Positions 50,841-59,099 of a stretch of 64,000 bases of DNA are shown in pieces (position 1 is the stretch's first letter; every line of letters begins with the position of its first letter). The stretch comes from an uncultured Paracoccaceae bacterium (GTDB taxonomy: Bacteria; Pseudomonadota; Alphaproteobacteria; Rhodobacterales; Rhodobacteraceae), in assembly GCA_947502145.1 (NCBI GenBank), contig CANMYO010000003.1:248001-312000 (forward strand), written 5' to 3'. The notes beneath the pieces are model-generated. The model had not been told where the DNA came from. It did not search any database and saw nothing but the letters and a program-made list of their open reading frames with translations. The translations under genes were made by a program, and so were the position numbers.

Positions 50841-53786
50841 ATGTGCGCCGACACGCCTGAATACAAACATACATTGAACCTGCCCCGTACTGATTTTCCG
50901 ATGCGCGCGGGCCTGCCGAAACGGGAACCCGATTGGCTGGAACGCTGGAATCGGATCGGCGTTTATGACCGCCTGCGCGAAAAAGAAGGGCGCACGCCGT
51001 TCACGCTTCATGATGGGCCGCCCTATGCAAACGGGCATCTGCATATCGGGCACGCGCTGAACAAGATCCTCAAGGACTTTGTTGTTCGCAGTCAGCAAAT
51101 GATGGGCCGGGATGCCCGCTATATCCCTGGCTGGGATTGTCACGGACTGCCGATCGAATGGAAAATCGAAGAGCAATACCGCGCCAAGGGCCAGGACAAG
51201 GACGACGTGAACATCGTTGATTTCCGTCAGGAATGCCGGAAATTCGCCGAAAGCTGGGTGGATGTGCAACGTGAAGAGTTCAAGCGTCTTGGAGTCGCGG
51301 GCAATTGGGATGACCCCTATCTCACGATGAAATTCCACGCCGAACGGGTGATTGCGGAAGAATTCCAGACGTTCCTGATGAATGGCACGCTTTATCAGGG
51401 TTCAAAGCCGGTGATGTGGTCACCAGTTGAAAAGACCGCACTGGCAGAGGCAGAAGTCGAGTACCACGACAAGGAAAGTTTTACCGTCTGGGTAAAGTTT
51501 GCCGTTGATGATGCCACGGACCCCGCGGTCAAAGATGCCCATGTGGTGATCTGGACGACAACGCCCTGGACCATCCCATCCAACAAGGCCGTCGTTTTCG
51601 GGGCCGACATTGACTATGGCCTTTACGAAGTCACCGACACACCCGAAGAAAGCTGGGCCAATGTGGGAGACAAGTTCATTCTGGCTGACAAGTTGGCCGG
51701 TCAGGTCCTGCGTAAGGCGCGGCTGGAGGACGAGATGTGGACCCGTGTCCGCGATGTTGATCCTGCGGTCATAACCGGTTTGCGCCACCCGCTGCATGGT
51801 GTCGCGGGTGCCGAAGGTGAGTGGGACGATATCCGCGATTTCCGCGCTGCCGATTTTGTGACCGATGACGAAGGCACCGGCTTTGTGCATTGTGCGCCGA
51901 GCCACGGGATGGAAGAATTCGAACTTTATCGCGACCTGGGGATGTTGGAGCAGGTGATCACCTACAATGTGACCGAAGACGGGTCATTCCGGGCTGATCT
52001 GCCCTTGTTCGGTAGATGCCGCATCCTGCGCGACAAACCAAACAAGAAGAACAAGACCAACCCTTGGGAAGGGGATGCCAATACGGCTGTGATGTCACAA
52101 TTGGCATCGGCCGGCGGTCTTCTCGCGCGGGGGGTCATCAAGCATTCCTACCCACATTCATGGCGCTCAAAGGCGCCGGTCCTCTATCGCAACACGCCAC
52201 AGTGGTTCGCCGCCATCGACCGCGCTGTGGGCGACGGGCAGGACGACTATGGCACAACCATCCGTGAACGTGCGCTGCGCTCGATTGACGAGCTGGTCAC
52301 CTGGACGCCCAAACGGGGGCGCAACCGCCTGCATGCGATGATCGAGCAACGCCCGGACTGGGTCTTGTCGCGTCAACGCGCGTGGGGGGTTCCGCTCACC
52401 TGTTTCACCAAGGTTGGTGCGCTGCCGACGGATGCCGATTTCCTGTTGAGGAATGAAGAGGTGAACGCGCGGATCGTTGCGGCGTTTGAAGCCGAAGGCG
52501 CGGATGCATGGTACATGGATGGTGCGAAGGGCCGGTTCCTTGACGGGATCGTCGATCCTGACGCCTATGATCAAGTTTTTGATATTCTTGATGTCTGGTT
52601 TGATTCCGGGTCCACACATGCCTTTGTCCTGCGCGATCGACCGGACGGGTCGGAGGATGGGCTCGCAGACCTTTACCTTGAAGGCACCGACCAGCATCGC
52701 GGCTGGTTCCATTCGTCGATGTTGCAGGCCTGTGGCACCAGGGGCCGCGCACCATATCGCGGCGTCCTGACACATGGCTTCACGCTGGACGAAAAGGGCA
52801 TGAAGATGTCCAAGTCGCTTGGCAATACCATTGTTCCGGAAACCGTGGTCAAGCAATATGGCGCAGATATCCTGCGCCTTTGGGTCGCACAGACGGATTA
52901 TTCAAACGATCAGCGGATCGGGCCGGAAATCCTGAAAGGGGTGGCTGACAGCTATCGCCGGTTGCGCAACACGATGCGCTACATGCTGGGATCTTTGGCT
53001 GATTTTACCGAAGCGGACCGGGTTGACCCTGCAGATATGCCGGAGCTTGAACGCTGGGTCCTGCACCGCATGTCCGAATTGGACGAGGTCGTGCGCAAGG
53101 GCTATGCCGCCTATGATTTCCAAGGCTTGTTCCGCGCGGTCTTTGATTTTGCGACACTGGATTTGTCCGCATTCTACTTCGATATCCGCAAGGATGCGCT
53201 TTATTGCGATGGCGACACGTTGCGTCGCCGGGCAGCACGCACGGTGCTTGATCTCTTGTTTGACCGGATAACAACTTGGCTAGCGCCGATCCTGGTGTTT
53301 ACGATGGAAGAAGTCTGGCTTGAACGGTTCCCGGGCGAGGACAGCTCTGTTCATCTGGTTGATTTCCCAGACACCCCGGCGACGTGGCGGGATGAGGCGC
53401 TGGCGGGCAAGTGGGACGGCATCCGGATTGTTCGTCGAAACGTCACCGCGGTACTTGAAGAATTCCGAGTCAAAAAAGAAATTGGATCGAGTTTAGAAGC
53501 TGCCCCCACCGTCTATTTGGGACTGGATAGTCACCACTGGCCAAGCAGAGAAGAAGCTATCGCGCACCTTCGGAGCGCAAGCTTTGCCGACATCTGCATC
53601 ACTTCCGATATCACGATCAGCGAAGGCTATCCCGAAGGCGTTGCCCCCAATGATCTTGGAGACTGTTGGGTCGAATTTGCAAAGGCGACCGGCGACAAGT
53701 GTCAGCGCTGCTGGAAAATCCTGCCGGACGTGGGGCAACATACCCATGCGGGGGTTTGCAAGCGGTGCGACGAGGCTCTGAGTTAA
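50841..53786 (+). CDS. ileS: Isoleucyl-tRNA synthetase
   Basis: A 981-residue class I synthetase. HIGH signature PYANGHLHIGH at residues 61-71; KMSKS at 655-659; the CP1 editing domain includes VIWTTTPWTIPSN and DEGTGFVHCAPSHG; the C-terminal zinc ribbon is CQRCW...CKRC. AAAGGA precedes the ATG. It charges tRNA-Ile and hydrolyses mischarged Val-tRNA. It heads a tightly coupled set with a thioesterase, ogt and an EamA transporter, an arrangement with no obvious functional link. Confidence 0.98.
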   Translation: MCADTPEYKHTLNLPRTDFPMRAGLPKREPDWLERWNRIGVYDRLREKEGRTPFTLHDGPPYANGHLHIGHALNKILKDFVVRSQQMMGRDARYIPGWDCHGLPIEWKIEEQYRAKGQDKDDVNIVDFRQECRKFAESWVDVQREEFKRLGVAGNWDDPYLTMKFHAERVIAEEFQTFLMNGTLYQGSKPVMWSPVEKTALAEAEVEYHDKESFTVWVKFAVDDATDPAVKDAHVVIWTTTPWTIPSNKAVVFGADIDYGLYEVTDTPEESWANVGDKFILADKLAGQVLRKARLEDEMWTRVRDVDPAVITGLRHPLHGVAGAEGEWDDIRDFRAADFVTDDEGTGFVHCAPSHGMEEFELYRDLGMLEQVITYNVTEDGSFRADLPLFGRCRILRDKPNKKNKTNPWEGDANTAVMSQLASAGGLLARGVIKHSYPHSWRSKAPVLYRNTPQWFAAIDRAVGDGQDDYGTTIRERALRSIDELVTWTPKRGRNRLHAMIEQRPDWVLSRQRAWGVPLTCFTKVGALPTDADFLLRNEEVNARIVAAFEAEGADAWYMDGAKGRFLDGIVDPDAYDQVFDILDVWFDSGSTHAFVLRDRPDGSEDGLADLYLEGTDQHRGWFHSSMLQACGTRGRAPYRGVLTHGFTLDEKGMKMSKSLGNTIVPETVVKQYGADILRLWVAQTDYSNDQRIGPEILKGVADSYRRLRNTMRYMLGSLADFTEADRVDPADMPELERWVLHRMSELDEVVRKGYAAYDFQGLFRAVFDFATLDLSAFYFDIRKDALYCDGDTLRRRAARTVLDLLFDRITTWLAPILVFTMEEVWLERFPGEDSSVHLVDFPDTPATWRDEALAGKWDGIRIVRRNVTAVLEEFRVKKEIGSSLEAAPTVYLGLDSHHWPSREEAIAHLRSASFADICITSDITISEGYPEGVAPNDLGDCWVEFAKATGDKCQRCWKILPDVGQHTHAGVCKRCDEALS

Positions 53787-54233
53787 ATGGAGCCGCGCAA
53801 CCCTGATTGGCAGGCCCGTTGCGCGGCAAGTTTCGAACAACAGGCGGTGATGGCGACCTTTGGCGTTGCCATGCCGCTGATCGCACCCGGGCGCGTCACG
53901 TTGACGATGCCGTTTGGAAAGACACTCACCCAGCAGCATGGCTTTCTGCACGCGGGCGTGGTCACGACGGTGCTCGACAGTGCCTGCGGTTACGCGGCGT
54001 TTACGCTGATGCCAGCCGACGCCGAAGTGCTGACGGTTGAGTTCAAATCCAATTTTCTGGCCCCGGCGCGGGGGCAGGATTTCCGTTTTGAAGGTGAGGT
54101 CCTCAAGGCAGGGCGGACCCTGATGGTGACACAGGGGCGGGCCATTGCGATTGATCAGGACAAAGAACGGCTGATTTCGACGATGCAGGCCACCATGATG
54201 GTTGTCACCGACCGGCCGGGGGTTACATCCTGA
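53787..54233 (+). CDS. PaaI-family hotdog thioesterase
   Basis: A 148-residue protein whose ATG follows the ileS stop with no spacer. KTLTQQHGFLHAGVVTTVLDSACGYAAF and LTVEFKSNFLAPARGQDFRFEGEV give the hotdog fold and the PaaI active-site helix. It would hydrolyse acyl- or aryl-CoA esters. The stop overlaps the ogt start (TGATG). Third hotdog thioesterase in this window, not linked to the pair at 33 kb. Confidence 0.86.
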   Translation: MEPRNPDWQARCAASFEQQAVMATFGVAMPLIAPGRVTLTMPFGKTLTQQHGFLHAGVVTTVLDSACGYAAFTLMPADAEVLTVEFKSNFLAPARGQDFRFEGEVLKAGRTLMVTQGRAIAIDQDKERLISTMQATMMVVTDRPGVTS

Positions 54234-54682
54234 TGCTGGTTGAGCATTCCATCGTCGGACCATTGGGCGCGGATACCGACGGACAGGCGGTGACCGCTTT
54301 GCATTGGGGTCGGGACGGCACCTTGACGGAAGGGCCCCTGTTTGAGCAACTTCGCACCGAAATGGACGCCTATTTTGCCGGCAATTTGACCGCCTTCAGC
54401 GTCCCATTGGCACCCGGCGGATCCGATTTCCAGCTTAAGTTCTATGACGCGCTATGCGCAATTCCCTATGGGGACACACGCACCTATGGCGACATTGCAA
54501 AAAATCTGAACGTGTCGGCACAGGCGATCGGGCAGGCCTGCGGCGCCAACCCGATTGCGATTCTGATCCCTTGCCACCGGGTGTTATCCGCCCGGGGGCT
54601 TGGCGGATATTCCGGCGCGGGCGGGGTTGACGCGAAGGTTGCGCTGCTCAGACTTGAAGGCGCGGCGGGGTTGTTGATCTGA
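54233..54682 (+). CDS. ogt: Methylated-DNA-[protein]-cysteine S-methyltransferase
   Basis: A 149-residue protein. The active site IPCHRVLSARGLGGYSGA and the DNA-binding helix NLNVSAQAIGQACGANPIAILIPCH are intact. It removes methyl groups from O6-methylguanine by suicide transfer to the cysteine. The N-terminal domain is short, as in Ogt. It overlaps both neighbours by single-base TGATG junctions. Confidence 0.93.
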   Translation: MLVEHSIVGPLGADTDGQAVTALHWGRDGTLTEGPLFEQLRTEMDAYFAGNLTAFSVPLAPGGSDFQLKFYDALCAIPYGDTRTYGDIAKNLNVSAQAIGQACGANPIAILIPCHRVLSARGLGGYSGAGGVDAKVALLRLEGAAGLLI

Positions 54683-55518
54683 TGTCATTCGGCGTGTTGC
54701 TGGCGGTGCTGGGTGCCGCGCTCTTGCATGCAGGCTGGAATGCCACGATCAAGACCGGGGTCAACAAGCAGGCGACGATGCTGGTCTTTACCATCTGGCA
54801 GGCAGCCATTGGTCTTATGGTGTTGGTTTGGTTGCCATTTCCTGCGCCCGAAGTCTGGCCCTGGCTTATCGCATCCGGCTTTGTGCATATGTTTTACCAA
54901 TTGTTCCTGGCCTATGCTTATGAGCAGGGTGACCTCAGCCGTGTTTACCCGATTTCGCGTGGGTCTGCACCGATGATCGTTTTGGTGGTCAGCCTGTTTC
55001 TGCTGCCAGATCCGATCAACGCGATGGAATATCTCGGGGTCTGTGTCCTGGGACTTGGCATCTTGCTGATGGCGCGCGGGGCGCTGACCTCGGGCGAAAG
55101 CCGCCGTCTGATCCCCTATGCACTGGGCGCGGCAACGGCGACGGCGGCCTATACTGTCATTGACGGGATCGGCGCCCGGATCGAAGGCGATGCGCTTGCC
55201 TATGTGGCTTGGCTGCTGATGATGGCCGGTCTTTTCTACGTGCCCGCCGTTCTTGCTTTGAAGGGGACGCAAATCTTGCGGTCCAGCGCGGCGACATGGC
55301 GGGTCGGGGCGCTTGCAGCGGCGGCATCGCTGATTGCCTATTCCGTTGCGGTCTGGGCGATGACCGTTGCGCCGATTGCCTTGGTCGCGGCGCTGCGCGA
55401 AACCTCAATCCTGTTTGCCGTGCTTATCGGATGGCTGATCTTTGGAGAGAAAATGAACGGTCAAAAAGCACTGTCAGCGGCATTGATCGTGGGCGGAGTT
55501 ATCCTGACCCGTCTTTAA
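54682..55518 (+). CDS. EamA/DMT-family transporter
   Basis: A 278-residue membrane protein with about ten helices. LAVLGAALLHAGWNATIK and LRETSILFAVLIGWLIFGEKMNGQKALSAALIVGG are the ends of the two EamA repeats. It overlaps the ogt stop and converges on pcs with stop codons sharing bases at 55515-55518. The transported solute is unknown. Not closely similar to the EamA protein at 21.7 kb. Confidence 0.88.
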   Translation: MSFGVLLAVLGAALLHAGWNATIKTGVNKQATMLVFTIWQAAIGLMVLVWLPFPAPEVWPWLIASGFVHMFYQLFLAYAYEQGDLSRVYPISRGSAPMIVLVVSLFLLPDPINAMEYLGVCVLGLGILLMARGALTSGESRRLIPYALGAATATAAYTVIDGIGARIEGDALAYVAWLLMMAGLFYVPAVLALKGTQILRSSAATWRVGALAAAASLIAYSVAVWAMTVAPIALVAALRETSILFAVLIGWLIFGEKMNGQKALSAALIVGGVILTRL

Positions 55519-56210
55519 CCTTCGCGCCCATAGACAACCTGTTGCGCAGCGCCTGCGCCGACCAGATAAATCGAGGACAACATCAATCCCCAATGGGCCC
55601 AGCTTTCCGGGTGGAAATCCACCCAGGCGGCCCAGCCAGCAAAGAAGACCCAGGCAAATGCGGTGGGCAGTGTCACCATCCGCCAGCGTTCTGTCCGGAC
55701 CGGGTGCACGAACTTGACCGGCAGGAACATCGCCACGGCAAGGATCGCGACCAAAGTCAGACACACCGCCCAATGCGGCGATAGCGCAAAAAGAACAAGG
55801 ATCAGCATATTCCAGCATCCGGGGAACCCACGGAACGAATAATCGTTTGTTTTCATGCGGGTATCGGCAAAGTAGAGGGCCGACGCAAAAGTGATGATGA
55901 TGATCGCTGCCCAGCCGGACCATCCATCCATCAAGCCACTTTCATAAAGCGCAAAAGCGGGAATGAAGACATAGGTGAGGTAGTCGATGATCAGATCCAG
56001 CAAGACGCCGTCAAAGATCGGGGCGTTTGTCTTTACGTCATAGCGGCGCGCCAGCGGGCCATCAATGCCATCCACCGCAAAGGCGACGACCAGCCACAGG
56101 AACATCAGGCTCCATTGGCTGTCAACGGCGGCCAATGTGGCGAGCATTGCAAAAACCGCGCCCGAGGCTGTCAGGAAATGAACGAGAAGAGCTTTTTGAG
56201 AAAGTGTCAT
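55515..56210 (-). CDS. pcs: Phosphatidylcholine synthase
   Basis: A 231-residue membrane enzyme. The CDP-alcohol phosphotransferase motif DGIDGPLARRY...FDGVLLDLIID is complete, with eight likely membrane helices. Pcs joins choline directly to CDP-diacylglycerol to give phosphatidylcholine; length and the NDYSFRGFPGCWNML segment support this over phosphatidylserine synthase. It lies 39 bp downstream of xerC on the same strand, so co-transcription is possible. Confidence 0.9.
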   Translation of the reverse strand: MTLSQKALLVHFLTASGAVFAMLATLAAVDSQWSLMFLWLVVAFAVDGIDGPLARRYDVKTNAPIFDGVLLDLIIDYLTYVFIPAFALYESGLMDGWSGWAAIIIITFASALYFADTRMKTNDYSFRGFPGCWNMLILVLFALSPHWAVCLTLVAILAVAMFLPVKFVHPVRTERWRMVTLPTAFAWVFFAGWAAWVDFHPESWAHWGLMLSSIYLVGAGAAQQVVYGREG

Positions 56211-56249
56211 GCGGATTTCATGTCTGTTTTGGGGGGGACTGGCAAGCGG

Positions 56250-57164
56250 TTACGCACGCGGGTGGGCTTTGTCATAGACCTCTAGCAGGCGGGCCGTATC
56301 AACGGCCGTGTAGGCCTGGGTGGTCGAGAGGCTGGCATGGCCAAGTAGCTCTTGTATGGCGCGCAGATCACCGCCTGCAGTCAAAAGGTGGGTTGCAAAA
56401 CTATGGCGCATCGCGTGGGGCGTGGCGGTCGCGGGCAAGCCAAGCTGCATGCGCGCCCGTTCCATCACCTTCTGGACCATGCGCGGGTTAAGGCCGCGAC
56501 CACGTACCCCCCGAAACAGGGGCTGATCCGCTGTTTGTTCAAACGGCGCGAGGGCGACATAGCTGCCCACCGCTGCCCTTGCGGCGTCAATCACCGGCAC
56601 AATCCGTTCCTTGCCACCTTTGCCCGTGATCCGCAGGGTGGCTGGCAGGGGATGGTCCGCACCGGTCAGGCTCAACGCTTCTGATATGCGCAACCCGCAT
56701 CCATAAAGCAGGGTCACGACGGCACTGTTGCGTGCCGCGACCCAGGCTTCTGTTGCCTGAAGTTCGACCGTGTCGATCATCGCTGTCGCGGCATCTTCGG
56801 CCAGAGGGCGTGGCAATTTGCGCTGGAATTTGGGCGCGCGGGTGGACAGGACTGCAGTCGGTTCAAAGCCTTCACGTTCTGCCAGCCAGCGGTAAAAGGT
56901 TTTTACGGCTGACAATTGTCGTGCAAGTGTGCGCGCGCCGACGCCACCGGCACGGGCATGTGCCATCCATGATCGCATGTCACGCACGCCTATTCTAGCA
57001 ATCGGACCAAGCCCCTGTTGCCCGCCATTATGTTGCGACATGAAGGCCAGAAAGCCCAGAACATCGGCCTGATAGGCCTTCACGGTGTTGTCGGCTGCCC
57101 CGTCAATCGCGCGGGCATGATCCAGCCATTCCGCCAAGGCATGGGTGAGCGCCGGCGCAATCAC
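56250..57164 (-). CDS. xerC: Site-specific tyrosine recombinase XerC
   Basis: Predicted 304 residues from a GTG at 57164, five bases after the DUF484 stop; a TTG at 57212 inside DUF484 is possible, and neither has a clear ribosome site. The N-terminal SAM-like domain (ARQLSAVKTFYRWLA) precedes the catalytic residues: Arg in CGLRISEAL, Lys in GKGGKERIV, HAMRHSFATHLL, LGHASLSTTQAY with the Tyr nucleophile. It resolves chromosome dimers at dif with XerD. Its position after DUF484 is the standard arrangement. Confidence 0.93.
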   Translation of the reverse strand: MIAPALTHALAEWLDHARAIDGAADNTVKAYQADVLGFLAFMSQHNGGQQGLGPIARIGVRDMRSWMAHARAGGVGARTLARQLSAVKTFYRWLAEREGFEPTAVLSTRAPKFQRKLPRPLAEDAATAMIDTVELQATEAWVAARNSAVVTLLYGCGLRISEALSLTGADHPLPATLRITGKGGKERIVPVIDAARAAVGSYVALAPFEQTADQPLFRGVRGRGLNPRMVQKVMERARMQLGLPATATPHAMRHSFATHLLTAGGDLRAIQELLGHASLSTTQAYTAVDTARLLEVYDKAHPRA

Positions 57165-57168
57165 AGGG

Positions 57169-57876
57169 TCAGGACAGCCAGCGGCGCATGGTACGTTCAA
57201 AGACCCCCGCAAAGAACGTCAGCAGATCAGTGCCTTGCTGGGGTGTGAACAGATGTGGGTCTTCGGACCCAAGCACCAGCATGCCGGGCAGTCGACCGGG
57301 GCCAAAATCAAGCTTCAGGCAGGCTTCTGAGCGCATGTAATCCGCTTTGTCGCCGTAGACCTTTTCGTCCTGCGTCTGCACCTGTCGCAAGATGACCTGC
57401 CGCACCGGCACATCACGACCTCGGGTGATGTAGCGGTCACAGAATCCCGCCTCAGCCACTGAGAGGACATCGCCCATCTTGCGCACTGCCGGGTCATCAC
57501 CGGCCTCGTGACTTTCCAGAACCAGCCGGGTGACATCAACGCGCAGCGTGTCGGCCACATCACCGGCCAAATCACGCAGAAATACTTCGAACTTTGTTGC
57601 ATCAAGCAAGCGCATGACGGCGCGGTGGACTTGGTTGGTTCCGGCAAGATTTTCATAAGCTGCGGCAATGACGGAGCGGTGGGTGTCTTCGAGGCGATCC
57701 AGCCGCGCTTCGAGCCGTTCCATCGCGATCCCGCGCAGGTCGACGATATTGCCGCCCATGGTTTTTTCGTTCGCGGCGACCAAGGCACGCATAATATCCT
57801 GATCCTCCAAAAGGAGTTCGGGATCAGACATAATCTTTTCGCGGACGTGATTGTCCATCATCGGTTTACTGGTCAT
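57169..57876 (-). CDS. DUF484-family protein
   Basis: A 235-residue GAF-like protein. PELLLEDQDIMRALVAAN, LRGIAMERLEARLDRLEDTHRSVIAAAYENL and LPGMLVLGSEDPHLFTPQQGTDLLTFFAGVFERTMRRWL are the conserved blocks of DUF484. It is conserved next to xerC in many proteobacteria, pointing to a link with chromosome segregation, but no activity is established. The central segment is predicted coiled coil. Confidence 0.9.
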   Translation of the reverse strand: MTSKPMMDNHVREKIMSDPELLLEDQDIMRALVAANEKTMGGNIVDLRGIAMERLEARLDRLEDTHRSVIAAAYENLAGTNQVHRAVMRLLDATKFEVFLRDLAGDVADTLRVDVTRLVLESHEAGDDPAVRKMGDVLSVAEAGFCDRYITRGRDVPVRQVILRQVQTQDEKVYGDKADYMRSEACLKLDFGPGRLPGMLVLGSEDPHLFTPQQGTDLLTFFAGVFERTMRRWLS

Positions 57877-57992
57877 GTGGCCTGCTCAAGTTCTTGTTTT
57901 GTCGGTTATAGCACGGCACCGCAGCAGGTCAGCCGTTTTTCGTCTAAAATTTGCTGGTGCGGCATTTGCGTCAAAATCTGAGCGGCCGCCCC

Positions 57993-58025
57993 AAAAAACA
58001 AGGGCGGCCCGAAGTGGGACCGCCC
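57993..58025 (-). terminator. Rho-independent terminator of the transaldolase gene
   Basis: On the minus strand GGGCGGTCC, a 6-base loop (CACTTC) and GGGCCGCCC form a 9-bp stem (one G-T pair), followed by TTGTTTTTT, 25 bp after the transaldolase stop. Confidence 0.9.
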
Positions 58026-58049
58026 GAAATGCAGGGATGAAGTCTGCAG

Positions 58050-58703
58050 TTACAGAATTTTGATACCTGCTTTTTCAACGTCTGCCATAAACCCGGCCAG
58101 GCCCTTGTCTGTCAGAACATGGTTGGCCATCGCCTTGATCACGCCCGGTGGGGCGGTTGCGACATCAGCACCAATCTTGGCGCATTCGCTCATGTGGTTA
58201 GCGCTCCGGATCGAGGCGGCAAGGATCTGGGTGTCAAAGCCATAGTTGTCGTAAATCGTGCGGATGTCTTCGATCAGCTCAAGCCCGTCGGTATTAATGT
58301 CGTCTAGACGACCGATGAAGGGGCTGATGAATGTCGCACCGGCTTTGGCCGCCAAAAGTGCCTGATTGGCGGAAAAGCAAAGCGTGACGTTGACCATCGT
58401 GCCTTCGTCAGACAGCGCCTTGCAGGTCTGCAGGCCTGCCCATGTCAGGGGCACTTTGACAGCGATGTTATCTGCGATTTTGGCCAGTTTGCGTCCTTCC
58501 GCCAACATCGTTTCAGCGTCCAGCGCAACAACCTCGGCGGATACCGGGCCCGCGACCATGTCGCAAATCTCCTTGGTCACCTCGAGGATATCGCGCCCCG
58601 ATTTGGCAATCAGTGAGGGGTTGGTGGTCACACCATCGACCATGCCAAGGTCGTTGAGTTCCTTGATGGCATCAATTTCGGCAGTATCGACAAAAAACTT
58701 CAT
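58050..58703 (-). CDS. tal: Transaldolase (small FSA-like family)
   Basis: Predicted 217 residues; GAGGAG precedes the ATG at 58703. [31 protein letters not shown], the Schiff-base lysine in [37 protein letters not shown] and [11 protein letters not shown] are complete. The short single-domain type acts as transaldolase or fructose-6-phosphate aldolase. It is monocistronic with a strong terminator and may connect with the fructose-6-phosphate made by the amino-sugar operon. Confidence 0.93.
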   Translation of the reverse strand: MKFFVDTAEIDAIKELNDLGMVDGVTTNPSLIAKSGRDILEVTKEICDMVAGPVSAEVVALDAETMLAEGRKLAKIADNIAVKVPLTWAGLQTCKALSDEGTMVNVTLCFSANQALLAAKAGATFISPFIGRLDDINTDGLELIEDIRTIYDNYGFDTQILAASIRSANHMSECAKIGADVATAPPGVIKAMANHVLTDKGLAGFMADVEKAGIKIL

Positions 58704-59099
58704 GGGGGCGCTCCTCGGGCGGGTGTTAGCGTTCTCAGGGTGCGTGTAGCGCAAGTCGGGCGGCGCGAAAAGGGCTGCGCGACCTGTGTCAGTGTCAGTG
58801 CAAGGCCAATCGAGGAATTTACTGGTGCCTGCCGCGCAGATGACATTGTCATGGCCGGGACATGGCACGCGTAATCGCGTGTTCGGTTGGACGATGTTCC
58901 CAGCGAGACAGGGCGCTTTGGCGCACGATCACCCGAAAACTTCAGTTGGCGCCGCCGGAAATGGTTCGCATCAAGCGTTGAGCCGCCGTCCCCAATTGAT
59001 ACAGGTCAGACAGGTGCGGACAAGCACAGCACGTGTCGCTGCTTGCGATGGCTGGGGATATGGCTCTAAATGATGGTTCTGCAATCTGCCGGATAACAG
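58704..59099. other. 396-bp divergent intergenic region between transaldolase and priA
   Basis: No gene is supported. It must hold both divergent promoters. The only clear structure is a perfect inverted repeat at 58866-58881. Short open frames here lack ribosome sites and family features. Confidence 0.6.
58866..58881. promoter_or_regulatory. Perfect inverted repeat CACGCG-TAAT-CGCGTG
   Basis: Six-base arms and a 4-base AT core, central in the transaldolase/priA gap. The layout suits a dimeric helix-turn-helix regulator; none is identified. Confidence 0.45.
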
